Below are positions 8,135 to 14,653 of a stretch of 14,653 nucleotides of DNA, one piece after another. Location of the stretch: assembly GCA_023442635.1 (NCBI GenBank), contig JAEZYR010000116.1, positions 1-14,653 on the forward strand. The letters are read 5' to 3'. The DNA comes from Bacillota bacterium. Lineage in GTDB: Bacteria; Bacillota; Clostridia; Saccharofermentanales; Fastidiosipilaceae. Made by a program: the position numbers and the translations under genes. Below the pieces are notes generated by a model. That model made no database searches and had not been told where the DNA came from. It was given only the letters and a program-made list of their open reading frames with translations. How positions within the stretch are numbered: the first letter of the stretch is position 1; every line of letters starts with the position of its first letter.

Positions 8135-8205
8135 GTTAGGGAGTTGTCCGCGATTTTGAGCCCGCGTTAGTGAGTTGTCCGTGAACGTTAGGGAGTGCGT
8201 GAGGG
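8135..8205. repeat. Short direct repeats (GTTAGKGAGTTGTCCG type)
   Basis: GTTAGGGAGTTGTCCGCGA begins at 8135, GTTAGTGAGTTGTCCGTGA at 8166, and a shorter copy GTTAGGGAGTGCGTGAGG at 8187. Start-to-start distances are 31 and 21, too uneven and too short for a CRISPR array. They sit directly beside the bidirectional terminator. They look like part of a dispersed intergenic repeat family, which one window cannot prove. Confidence 0.6.
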
Positions 8206-8209
8206 CAAG

Positions 8210-8245
8210 AAAAAGCCCACCGAGCTGGGAGGGCTGGTGGGTTTT
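8210..8245. terminator. Bidirectional intrinsic terminator between convergent GH3 and hsdS remnant
   Basis: The stem is CCCACC (8216-8221) with GGTGGG (8236-8241), extended inward by AGC (8223-8225) and GCT (8233-8235) after a bulged G. TTTT follows on the + strand (8242-8245) and TTTTT on the - strand (from AAAAA at 8210-8214). It can end GH3-operon transcripts from the left and the hsdS remnant from the right. Confidence 0.8.
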
Positions 8246-8266
8246 CACAGTAAGCCGATCATGTTG

Positions 8267-9088
8267 CTAAGATCTAGATTCCCCGATGTAAGCTTGCCCG
8301 TTGAGCAAAAGCGGCATGAGCGTATTTTTAAGCTCGAGTAGTTCTCGGAGGGTACTCACACAAGTAAAAATTTGTTCTGCGGCTCTTTCCGTCATTTGTT
8401 TGAAGCAAATCAATACTTCATCTGGCGGACAGGTGAATTGCAAGGATTTAAGGGCTGGAGCATTAATTGCTACATAAGTTGTTCCATTACTATTCATGCG
8501 ATCAAGCACATTTCCTAGTGTTTTAATTACGCCAACTAGGAAGAATAGTCCGCCTTTATCTGGCGTTATTGCACTAAGGCCACGTCCGATAGCGCAATCG
8601 GTAAAAGCTATGTTCCAGCGTCCAACCGGTGCGCGAACACTAAGAAGCAAGTCACTCGCTTTTGCTTCTCTGCTGTAACTTGTGGCGTAAGAACAAATAG
8701 AAGGGAACAATTTTTGAAAGTCCGTAGCTCCTTGATAGAAAGGTATTCCATCACCTGTTTCATTTATGTATGACCCGTTAGGAGATTGTCCCATTGTTAC
8801 CTTGAAAAAATCACCGATTCTTGCAGCGAACCATCCCTTTGGTATCTCTTGCTTAAGCTCTTCATTCCAGACCATCTTGCCACCACTGGAGCGATACGGC
8901 TTGCCATTCTAGTCTGGGAAGTCGAACTGGACGAACCAGTAGTTGTAGAGGTCTTGGGCGGTCTGCTCGAGTTCGGAGATTTGATTTTTAAGGTTTTCGA
9001 TAAGATCTTCTATCAATCTCAATGGAGTTAATATTTTAATCTGTTCTTCTATTCCAGGTATCTCTATTTCTAACTGCTCTTTGGGAAT
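8267..9088 (-). pseudogene. hsdS: Type I restriction specificity subunit HsdS, 5'-truncated and broken by a nonsense codon
   Basis: HsdS gives the DNA target specificity of a type I restriction-modification complex. On the - strand the reading runs from about 9088 to TAG at 8267-8269, roughly 270 codons against about 400 for a full gene. Only the tail of the first target-recognition domain remains (TIPKEQLEIEIPGIEEQ), then the central conserved helix (ENLKNQISELEQTAQDLYNY), WFVQFDFPD, the second recognition domain starting at VWNEELKQEIPKGW, and the C-terminal helix ending LMPLLLNGQ. The first domain and the start codon are lost at the junction with the alcohol dehydrogenase fragment. A TAG at 8909-8911 interrupts the conserved stretch FPD-x-NGKPYRSSGGKM; both sides are in the same frame, so one base change explains it. 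A separate short product from ATG 8873-8875 is possible. No hsdM or hsdR is in the window. The segment appears AT-richer than part 1. Confidence 0.88.
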
Positions 9089-9464
9089 CGTGCATTCCAT
9101 GGCGCACAAGATTGGTGGTATTTGGCATCTGACGCATGGAGAAGCCAACGCGATCTTATTGCCCTATGTCATCGACTATAATCGCAAGAAGACTGATCGT
9201 TATGATCAGCTCGAAAAGGAATTGGGCGTTGAAGATATTGCAGAAGAGGTTCGCAAGCTCAATGCACAAGTGGGCATCAGCGCGACTATTCGCGATGGAA
9301 AGAATACGATTATCACAGAAGAAGAATTCTTGGCGCATTTGGATACGATGAGTGAAAATGCGTTTGCAGATGCATGCACGCCGACCAATCCGCGTGAGAC
9401 TTCTGCAGAGGATATCAAGAAAATTTACCAAGCAGCGTTCTATGGAGAAAAAGTAGATTTCTAA
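9081..9464 (+). pseudogene. Iron-containing alcohol dehydrogenase, C-terminal fragment
   Basis: About 127 codons, ending at TAA 9462-9464, match the C-terminal third of group III (Fe-dependent) alcohol dehydrogenases. GIVHSMAHKIGGIWHLTHG carries the last two metal-ligand histidines, followed by NAILLPYVIDYN and the helical tail ending in TNPRETSAEDIKKIYQAAFYG. The NAD-binding domain and the earlier Asp and His metal ligands are absent, so it cannot be an active enzyme. The homology starts right where the hsdS homology ends (about 9080-9090), and there is no ribosome binding site or natural start there; TTG 9081 encodes a Leu of the family. It could have come from a stand-alone butanol/alcohol dehydrogenase or a related lactaldehyde-type enzyme. 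It is read toward the terminator at 9579-9625, probably its native one. Confidence 0.88.
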
Positions 9465-9578
9465 TCGAAATGTGGGTTTGCATAGAAGGCGATAAGAAAG
9501 ACCGGCACGGAAGGCGGTGCGCCACAGCGATTAAACCGTAACAACAATTTGAGCGGCACCTTCAAGTGGTAAAAACAG

Positions 9579-9625
9579 AAAAGACCAGTCATGATCAAGC
9601 ATTGGCTTGACGTGACTGGTCTTTT
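9579..9625. terminator. Strong intrinsic terminator, near-symmetric
   Basis: AAAAGACCAGTCA (9579-9591) pairs perfectly with TGACTGGTCTTTT (9613-9625). An inner stem TCAAGC (9595-9600) / GCTTGA (9605-9610) closes on the loop ATTG, with a small internal loop between the two stems. T runs on both strands allow use in either direction. It separates the alcohol dehydrogenase remnant from the phosphate operon. The 115 bases between 9464 and the hairpin show no gene. Confidence 0.85.
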
Positions 9626-9647
9626 AACATTTTTAGTATAAATTGGA

Positions 9648-9703
9648 TTTTACTTCGATTTTACACCGGTTTGCTTACGGATTTTACTGCCAAAACTTAA
9701 AAT
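9648..9703 (+). promoter_or_regulatory. Candidate Pho box and promoter of the pst-pho operon
   Basis: TTTTAC occurs at 9648-9653, 9659-9664 (TTTTACA) and 9682-9687, with weaker matches between (TTTGCT at 9670, GCTTAC at 9673). The first two starts are 11 bases apart and the next exact copy is 23 further on. PhoP/PhoB-type regulators bind direct repeats with an 11-base period (TTAACA-like in Bacillus). A TAAAAT at 9698-9703 could be the -10; no good -35 is present, as expected of an activator-dependent promoter. The regulator itself is encoded at 13734. Only position and motif support this. Confidence 0.5.
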
Positions 9704-9758
9704 ACAGGCGTACTCAAGAGAAAAGTGCAAAAAATAAATGTCAAAGGAGACATAGAAA

Positions 9759-10559
9759 ATGAAAAAGATTATTAGTTTCCTCACAGTAGCAATGTTGCTT
9801 GTATGTGCGCTTACCGGTTGCGGCGGTAACAAAGAAGCTGTAGCAACAGACGGGTCCACATCAATGAACAAAGTTATTGGTGCTCTGAGTGAAGCCTTTG
9901 AAGCAGACACCGGCATTACTGTAACCTACAACGCTACTGGTTCCGGCGCAGGCATTCAGGCAGTACAGGAAGGCAGATGTGACATCGGACTTTCCAGCCG
10001 TGACCTCAAGGATAAAGAAAAGGCAAACGGACTTGAAGGCACAATCCTCGCCTATGATGGCATCGCAATCATTGTAAATTCTAACAACCCTGTTTCTGAC
10101 CTCGATGTTAAAACCATCGCTAAGATCTATACCGGCGAAATCAAGAACTGGAAAGAAGTTGGCGGCAACGATGCAGAAATCGTACTCATCGGTCGTGAGG
10201 CAGGCAGCGGTACAAGAGACGGTTTTGAGTCCATCACCGATACCGAAGATAAGTGCAAGTACCATCAGGAACTTACCTCTACCGGCGACGTTATCACAAC
10301 CGTAGCAAGTAACCCCGGTGCCATCGGTTATGCTTCTCTCGCTTCTGTAAAGGATACCGTAAAGGCTCTTACCGTTGGCGGTGTTGCTCCGAGCGAAAAA
10401 GCCATTAAGGACGGAAGCTATGTTGTACAGCGCCCCTTCGTTCTCGTAACCAAAAAGGATGCGAAACTCACTGAAAGCGCTCAGAAATTCTTCGACTATA
10501 TTACTTCCGAAGCGGCAAACGAGATCATCAGCAGAGCAGGTGTCGTTCCTGCAAACTAA
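9759..10559 (+). CDS. pstS: Phosphate ABC transporter substrate-binding lipoprotein PstS
   Basis: PstS captures inorganic phosphate outside the membrane and delivers it to PstCA. ATG 9759 has AAAGGAG (9743-9749) 9 bases upstream. The 266-residue product begins with a lipoprotein signal, MKKIISFLTVAMLLVCALTGC, whose lipobox LTGC makes Cys21 the lipidated residue. Phosphate-contact motifs follow: DGSTSM (31-36), GSGAG (61-65), SSRD (79-82) and the hallmark GREAGSGTRDGFE (145-157). NPGAIGYASL is the usual later block. It is the first gene of the operon and is separated from pstC by a hairpin that may keep its mRNA level above that of the membrane genes. The length suits compact clostridial PstS proteins. 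Confidence 0.96.
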   Translation: MKKIISFLTVAMLLVCALTGCGGNKEAVATDGSTSMNKVIGALSEAFEADTGITVTYNATGSGAGIQAVQEGRCDIGLSSRDLKDKEKANGLEGTILAYDGIAIIVNSNNPVSDLDVKTIAKIYTGEIKNWKEVGGNDAEIVLIGREAGSGTRDGFESITDTEDKCKYHQELTSTGDVITTVASNPGAIGYASLASVKDTVKALTVGGVAPSEKAIKDGSYVVQRPFVLVTKKDAKLTESAQKFFDYITSEAANEIISRAGVVPAN

Positions 10560-10566
10560 GGAAGCT

Positions 10567-10596
10567 TAAGCGACGGCGCACAAGTGCCGCCGCTTA
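10567..10596 (+). other. Hairpin between pstS and pstC
   Basis: TAAGCG (10567-10572) pairs with CGCTTA (10591-10596), extended by CGGC (10574-10577) with GCCG (10586-10589). No T run follows, so full termination is unlikely. A structure here fits mRNA processing or 3'-end protection of the pstS message, giving more binding protein than permease; this role is inferred. Confidence 0.6.
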
Positions 10597-10614
10597 TTCC
10601 CCTTGAGGTTGATT

Positions 10615-11487
10615 ATGAAGAAAAACAGATTATTGGAGAATATCGTACACGGCATATTACTCATACTCGGTTTAATTACCGTAGGCTGTGTTCTGCTCAT
10701 AACGGTATATCTGATTATATCGGGTATTCCCGCCATAAAGGAAATCGGACTTTTTCATTTCCTTCTCGGCAAAGAGTGGGCATCCACCGCTGCCGAACCG
10801 AAATACGGAATACTGCCGTTTATACTGACAAGCGTGTACGGAACGGCAGGCGCAATATTGATTGGTGCGCCGATCGGCTTCTTTACCGCCGTGTATCTTT
10901 CAAAGGTAGCAAATAAGAAGGTCAGAGCCGTTATTGAAGCTGCTGTCAACCTGCTCGCAGGTATTCCTTCGGTTGTGTATGGTCTTGTTGGTATGATCGT
11001 ACTCGTGCCGGCGATCCGTGAGATTTTCGATGTGCCGGACGGCGCAAGTTTACTTGCGGCAATTATCGTACTTGCCATTATGATACTGCCGAACATCATA
11101 AAGGTGTCTATCACGGCTCTTGATGCCGTTCCAAAGGAATATGAGGATGCTTCCCTTGCTCTTGGTGCAACACCTACCGAAACCTTTTTCAAGGTGTCTG
11201 TCCCTGCCGCAAAAAGCGGTATTGCCGCCGCTGTGGTACTCGGTGTCGGTCGTGCCATCGGTGAAGCAATGGCGGTTATGATGGTTGCAGGTAACGTAGC
11301 AAATATGCCTTCACTCTTTAAGAGTGTTCGTTTCCTTACCACAGCCGTTGCAAGTGAAATGGCTTATTCTAGCCCCGGCAGTTTACAGAGAAACGCTCTT
11401 TTTTCTATCGCACTTGTACTGTTCTTGTTTATTATGATGATTAACGCTACGCTCAATTTCTTCTTGAAACGGGACAAGGAGAAATAA
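10615..11487 (+). CDS. pstC: Phosphate ABC transporter permease PstC
   Basis: One of the two membrane subunits forming the phosphate channel. I chose ATG 10615 (MKKNRLLENI, 290 aa), preceded by GAGG (10605-10608), over the TTG at 10603, which overlaps that site. Hydrophobic segments include about residues 13-36, 68-96, 115-134, 143-162, 205-226 and 262-284, giving the six-helix layout of the family. The cytoplasmic EAA loop that contacts PstB is EYEDASLALGATPTETFFKV (175-194), followed by GVGRAIGEAMAVMMVAGN. AGIPSVVYGLVGM is a family signature shared with PstA. It lies 55 bases after pstS and ends 1 base before the pstA start. Confidence 0.95.
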   Translation: MKKNRLLENIVHGILLILGLITVGCVLLITVYLIISGIPAIKEIGLFHFLLGKEWASTAAEPKYGILPFILTSVYGTAGAILIGAPIGFFTAVYLSKVANKKVRAVIEAAVNLLAGIPSVVYGLVGMIVLVPAIREIFDVPDGASLLAAIIVLAIMILPNIIKVSITALDAVPKEYEDASLALGATPTETFFKVSVPAAKSGIAAAVVLGVGRAIGEAMAVMMVAGNVANMPSLFKSVRFLTTAVASEMAYSSPGSLQRNALFSIALVLFLFIMMINATLNFFLKRDKEK

Positions 11488-11488
11488 G

Positions 11489-12331
11489 ATGAATAAAAAA
11501 CGAAAATTATATATCGGTTTCATGCGTGGCGCAATGATTGTTTGTACTGTACTCACAGCGGCGCTTGTGCTGTTCCTTATGGGATATGTGCTTATAAACG
11601 GTATTCCGAATATTTCGTGGGAATTGCTCTCCACCAAACCGAGTTACTTAACCGAGAGAATCGGTATTTTGCCCGATATTCTAAACACGGTTTATATCGT
11701 GCTTGCAACGCTCGTTATCGTATTACCTCTTGGTGTCGGTGCGGCAATATACCTTACTGAATATGCTAAAAACAAAAAGTTGGTGGCTATGATCGAGTAC
11801 GGCGCTGAAACCCTTTCGGGTATTCCGTCTATCATATACGGTCTTGTTGGTATGCTGCTGTTTTCCAACAATTTCGGAACAAGCTTGATTGCAGGTGCAC
11901 TGACACTTGTTATTATGAACCTTCCTACCGTAATGCGTACCACGCAAGAGAGCCTAAAAACCGTTCCGCAGAGCTACCGTGAAGGAGCTTTCGGTTTGGG
12001 TGCAGGTAAATGGCGTGTCATCCGTACCGTAGTATTGCCCGGATGTGTGGATGGCGTTATCACAGGTGGTATCCTCTCTGTCGGTCGTATCCTTGGTGAG
12101 TCTGCGGCATTGCTCTTTACCGCTGGCTTTGCCCACGCTCTTAACGGCATTTTTACGGGACTGACTTCTCCCGGCGCCACCTTAACGGTTGCTTTGTATG
12201 TGTATGCGAAAGAAGCGGGAGAATTTGGAGTAGCTTTCGCAATCGCCGCAATTTTGATGATTCTCACATTGATTATAAATCTGTCTGCCACATTGGTGGG
12301 CAAATACTTTGCTAAAAGGAGAAACGTATGA
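11489..12331 (+). CDS. pstA: Phosphate ABC transporter permease PstA
   Basis: Second membrane subunit of the phosphate importer, 280 residues. ATG 11489 follows the pstC stop by one base and has AAGGAG (11476-11481) inside the end of pstC. Membrane segments are visible at about residues 15-37, 62-89, 110-125, 132-147, 188-212 and 246-270. SGIPSIIYGLVGM (110-122) parallels PstC, and the EAA loop is SYREGAFGLGAGKWRVIRTV (162-181), then GGILSVGRILGESAALLFTAG. The C-terminal end KYFAKRRN is basic and probably cytoplasmic. Its TGA overlaps the pstB start as ATGA, so the two are translationally coupled. Confidence 0.95.
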   Translation: MNKKRKLYIGFMRGAMIVCTVLTAALVLFLMGYVLINGIPNISWELLSTKPSYLTERIGILPDILNTVYIVLATLVIVLPLGVGAAIYLTEYAKNKKLVAMIEYGAETLSGIPSIIYGLVGMLLFSNNFGTSLIAGALTLVIMNLPTVMRTTQESLKTVPQSYREGAFGLGAGKWRVIRTVVLPGCVDGVITGGILSVGRILGESAALLFTAGFAHALNGIFTGLTSPGATLTVALYVYAKEAGEFGVAFAIAAILMILTLIINLSATLVGKYFAKRRNV

Positions 12332-13083
12332 GTGAAATAATGACGGCTAAAGACCTGTGCCTATGGTACGGAGACAATAAAGCCTTAAAAGATATAAATA
12401 TTGCTATTCCCGAAAAGAGTATCACGGCGCTGATCGGCCCTTCCGGATGCGGCAAGTCCACATTTCTTAAAACCCTTAACCGTATGAACGACCTTATCCC
12501 GATTGTAAAAATCACGGGCGAGGTTTGCTATAACGGTCGCAACATATTCGATAAAGATGTGGACGTGAACGAACTTCGCCGTGACGTTGGTATGGTGTTT
12601 CAGAAGCCCAATCCCTTCCCGATGAGCATTTACGATAATATCGCTTACGGACCCCGTACTCACGGTATCACAAGCAAGGTGAAACTTGATGAAATCGTAG
12701 AGCAGGCGCTTCGTGATGCGGCTATTTGGGGCGAGGTTAAGGACAGACTCAAAAAGAATGCTCTCGGTCTTTCGGGCGGTCAGCAACAGCGCCTTTGCAT
12801 TGCCCGTGCTCTTGCCGTAAAGCCAAAAGTTCTCTTGATGGATGAGCCGACTTCGGCGCTCGATCCTATCTCCACCTCTCGAATTGAGGAACTTGCATTG
12901 CAATTGAAGGAAAAATATACAACAATTATAGTGACTCATAATATGCAGCAGGCAGTTCGTATTTCGGATAATACGGCATTTTTCCTTCTCGGAGAGTTGG
13001 TGGAATTCGGTGAAACTGAGAAACTATTCTCGCAGCCGAAGGATAAGCGCACCGAAGATTACATTACAGGAAGGTTTGGTTAA
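12328..13083 (+). CDS. pstB: Phosphate ABC transporter ATP-binding protein PstB
   Basis: The ATPase that powers phosphate import through PstCA, 251 residues, the normal length. ATG 12328 overlaps the pstA stop (ATGA), with AAAAGGAG just upstream inside pstA. All ATPase motifs are intact: Walker A GPSGCGKST (37-45), Q-loop Gln92 in VFQKPNPFPMSIYDN, signature LSGGQQQR (148-155), Walker B VLLMDEP with catalytic Glu173, and switch His204 in VTHNMQQA. QKPNPFPMSIYDNIAYGPR is typical of PstB among ABC ATPases. The phoU start lies 4 bases after its stop. Confidence 0.97.
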   Translation: MSEIMTAKDLCLWYGDNKALKDINIAIPEKSITALIGPSGCGKSTFLKTLNRMNDLIPIVKITGEVCYNGRNIFDKDVDVNELRRDVGMVFQKPNPFPMSIYDNIAYGPRTHGITSKVKLDEIVEQALRDAAIWGEVKDRLKKNALGLSGGQQQRLCIARALAVKPKVLLMDEPTSALDPISTSRIEELALQLKEKYTTIIVTHNMQQAVRISDNTAFFLLGELVEFGETEKLFSQPKDKRTEDYITGRFG

Positions 13084-13087
13084 TATT

Positions 13088-13732
13088 ATGAGAAGCAGAT
13101 TTGATGAGCAGCTTAGCCTGCTGAATAAAAAGATGATTGAAATGGGCGCTGAATGTGAAAGTATTATCGCCCTATCCACAAAGGCACTTTTGGAAGGCAA
13201 CGCCGCAGGCGCACGAAAGGCAAAAGAACAAGGGCATAAAATCGACCAAATGGAGCGTGAGATAGAATCCATTTGTCTTAGATTATTGCTTCAACAACAG
13301 CCTGTAGCAAAAGATCTTCGTGTGATTTCCGCCGCCCTTAAAATGATTACCGATATGGAAAGAATCGGAGATCAGGCAGAAGATATTGCCGAGATCATTA
13401 CTTTCCTTGACGGCAGAACCGGAGAGGAATGCCACGATATTCGTCTTATGGCAGAAACCACTATTAAAATGGTAACCGACAGCATCGATGCCTATGTTAA
13501 GCAGGATCTTGAGCTTGCCAAGTCGGTATCCGATTACGATGATGTAGTGGATGACGCCTTTGACCGTGTAAAACAGACACTTATTAAGATGATTTCCGAA
13601 AATACTGCCGATGGCGGGTATGCGGTGGATCTTCTTATGATAGCAAAATATTTTGAACGTATCGGAGACCACGCTGTGAATATTGCGGAGTGGGTCGAGT
13701 TCTCCGTGACCGGCGTTCACAATAGAGAATAA
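13088..13732 (+). CDS. phoU: Phosphate signalling/transport regulator PhoU
   Basis: PhoU couples the state of PstSCAB to the sensor kinase PhoR and keeps the Pho regulon off when phosphate is plentiful. I chose ATG 13088 (MRSRFDEQLS, 214 aa) because family homology begins there and it follows the pstB stop by 4 bases; the frame extends upstream to 13010 only by overlapping pstB. The two three-helix halves each have the metal-cluster motif: DMERIGDQAEDIAE (89-102) and YFERIGDHAVNIAE (188-201). GGAAGG in the end of pstB may serve as the ribosome binding site. The stop is one base before phoB. Confidence 0.95.
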   Translation: MRSRFDEQLSLLNKKMIEMGAECESIIALSTKALLEGNAAGARKAKEQGHKIDQMEREIESICLRLLLQQQPVAKDLRVISAALKMITDMERIGDQAEDIAEIITFLDGRTGEECHDIRLMAETTIKMVTDSIDAYVKQDLELAKSVSDYDDVVDDAFDRVKQTLIKMISENTADGGYAVDLLMIAKYFERIGDHAVNIAEWVEFSVTGVHNRE

Positions 13733-13733
13733 T

Positions 13734-14408
13734 ATGATTTGGTGTGTTGATGACGACAATACCATACGTGACATCGAGGTTTATACACTGACACAAACCG
13801 GCTTTGAAGCCAAAGGCTTTGCTGATGGTATATCTATGCTTGAAGCACTCAAAACCGAAAAGCCGGAGCTGATCGTGCTTGACATTATGTTGCCCGGTAA
13901 GGACGGCGTTGAGGTCTTGAAAAAGATTAGAAGCAATCCCGAAACACGAAAAATCCCTGTGATTATGGCGACCGCCAAAGGCACCGAAATGGATAAAATT
14001 CAGGGACTTGATACGGGTGCTGACGATTACCTTGTAAAACCTTTTGGTGTGATGGAAATGGTATCCCGTATTAAAGCCGTGCTGCGCCGCTGTGAACCAG
14101 ACGAGAAAGAGGAAGTTCTTACTATCGGTGAAATTACGCTTAGCGACAAAGAACATTTTGTGACCGTTAATGGTGAAAAGGTGGTACTTACCTTTAAGGA
14201 ATTTGAGATTCTGAAGCTCTTTATGAGCAATCCCGGCATCGTGTTCTCCCGTGATAAACTCCTGTCGGAAGTGTGGGGGATCGATTATCTCGGCGAGTCG
14301 AGAACGGTGGATATGCACATTAAAACCCTTCGCCAGAAATTGGGCGATGCAGGAGCTCTCATTGAAACGGTGATCGGTGTTGGCTATAAAATGAAGGGTA
14401 AAAGATGA
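13734..14408 (+). CDS. phoB: OmpR-family response regulator PhoB/PhoP
   Basis: DNA-binding regulator of the phosphate-starvation response, 224 residues. The receiver domain (1 to about 117) has the acidic pair Asp6/Asp7 (CVDDD), phospho-acceptor Asp50 in IVLDIMLPG, Thr80 and Lys102 in LVKPF. The C-terminal winged-helix domain (about 128-222) shows LTFKEFEILKLFMSNPG, FSRDKLLSEVWG, RTVDMHIKTLRQKLG and VIGVGYKM. The start is one base after the phoU stop with no clear ribosome binding site of its own, so translation probably depends on phoU. Its stop overlaps the next gene as ATGA, pairing it with the kinase. With the Pst genes beside it, phosphate is the most likely signal; the likely target includes the TTTTAC repeats upstream of pstS (inference). 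Confidence 0.93.
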   Translation: MIWCVDDDNTIRDIEVYTLTQTGFEAKGFADGISMLEALKTEKPELIVLDIMLPGKDGVEVLKKIRSNPETRKIPVIMATAKGTEMDKIQGLDTGADDYLVKPFGVMEMVSRIKAVLRRCEPDEKEEVLTIGEITLSDKEHFVTVNGEKVVLTFKEFEILKLFMSNPGIVFSRDKLLSEVWGIDYLGESRTVDMHIKTLRQKLGDAGALIETVIGVGYKMKGKR

Positions 14409-14653
14409 GTAAAAAAATCTTTCGCTCTATCATAGCCGTTGCAATGGTTGTGCTTTTGGCAAGTCTTTTTATCGCAAGCAGCTTTCTGTATGATTATTCT
14501 AATAAATCACAGGTAACACGGCTCAAAGAGGAACTTTCTCTTGTAGTTACTAATGTGGACAAGGTCGGAACTGGATATTTTGATAACTTTGATTCTTCTG
14601 TGTTCCGCTTTACGTTAGTGTCTGCTGACGGTTCGGTACTCTATGATTCGCAG
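14405..14653 (+). CDS. phoR: Phosphate sensor histidine kinase PhoR, N-terminal part (3' end outside window)
   Basis: The frame opens at ATG 14405, overlapping the phoB stop by four bases, and runs 83 codons to the window edge. It begins MSKKIFRSI and has one strong membrane helix (about residues 8-28, IIAVAMVVLLASLFIASSFLY). A non-cytoplasmic stretch follows, containing FRFTLVSADGSVLYDS, the usual start of the extracellular sensor domain in Bacillota PhoR kinases. HAMP, PAS, the phospho-acceptor His and the ATPase domain would lie beyond the window. The call rests on this N-terminal pattern and on its position directly behind phoB. Confidence 0.88.
   Translation, partial: MSKKIFRSIIAVAMVVLLASLFIASSFLYDYSNKSQVTRLKEELSLVVTNVDKVGTGYFDNFDSSVFRFTLVSADGSVLYDSQ

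Noticed and set aside
8135..8205. CRISPR array
   Set aside because: Only two to three copies, with offsets of 31 and 21 and no uniform spacers or cas genes.
8054..8248. 64-codon frame on the - strand
   Set aside because: It runs through the direct repeats and the terminator, and its product is low-complexity with no ribosome binding site or family resemblance.
8786..9031. 81-codon + strand frame over hsdS
   Set aside because: It is the shadow of conserved HsdS sequence read on the other strand.
9470..9541. Tiny 23-codon frame after the alcohol dehydrogenase remnant
   Set aside because: No ribosome binding site and no recognisable product.

Overview
The window looks like DNA from an anaerobic Bacillota (Firmicutes), probably a class Clostridia gut or rumen type. 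The grounds are the gene families, the AAGGAG-type ribosome binding sites, and a pstSCAB-phoU-phoB-phoR operon of clostridial style. The species cannot be named from the sequence alone. The window is a mosaic of three unlike parts.

Part 1 (1-7954, + strand, GC-richer, GGC/CGC/CTG-type codons) is a glycan-catabolism cluster. It holds the 3' part of a Gfo/Idh/MocA oxidoreductase, then a GH31 alpha-xylosidase of the YicI type, a GH42 beta-galactosidase and a GH3 beta-glycosidase. None of the three hydrolases has a signal peptide. Together their activities (beta-galactosidase, alpha-xylosidase, beta-glucosidase) are what is needed to take apart imported xyloglucan oligosaccharides in the cytoplasm. 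A promoter-like sequence (719-745) followed by an intrinsic terminator (784-837) lies before the GH31 start, so the terminator either closes the oxidoreductase operon or acts as an attenuator.

Part 2 (about 7955-9640) is a scar region. It has short direct repeats, a bidirectional terminator, a 5'-truncated type I restriction specificity gene (hsdS, - strand) broken further by an in-frame TAG, and a 5'-truncated iron-dependent alcohol dehydrogenase (+ strand). The truncated ends of the two fragments meet at about 9080-9090. A strong terminator (9579-9625) closes this part.

Part 3 (about 9640-14653, + strand, lower GC) is a compact phosphate-starvation operon: pstS, pstC, pstA, pstB, phoU, phoB and the start of phoR. 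The genes overlap or nearly abut, and TTTTAC repeats upstream of pstS resemble a PhoP/PhoB box. The PstSCAB transporter imports phosphate, PhoU links the transporter to the sensor kinase PhoR, and PhoR drives the regulator PhoB.

No clearly new system was found. The most useful observations are the double-broken hsdS/ADH junction (real rearrangement or chimeric contig), the possible attenuator before the glycosidase cluster, the xyloglucan-type enzyme set and the candidate Pho box.
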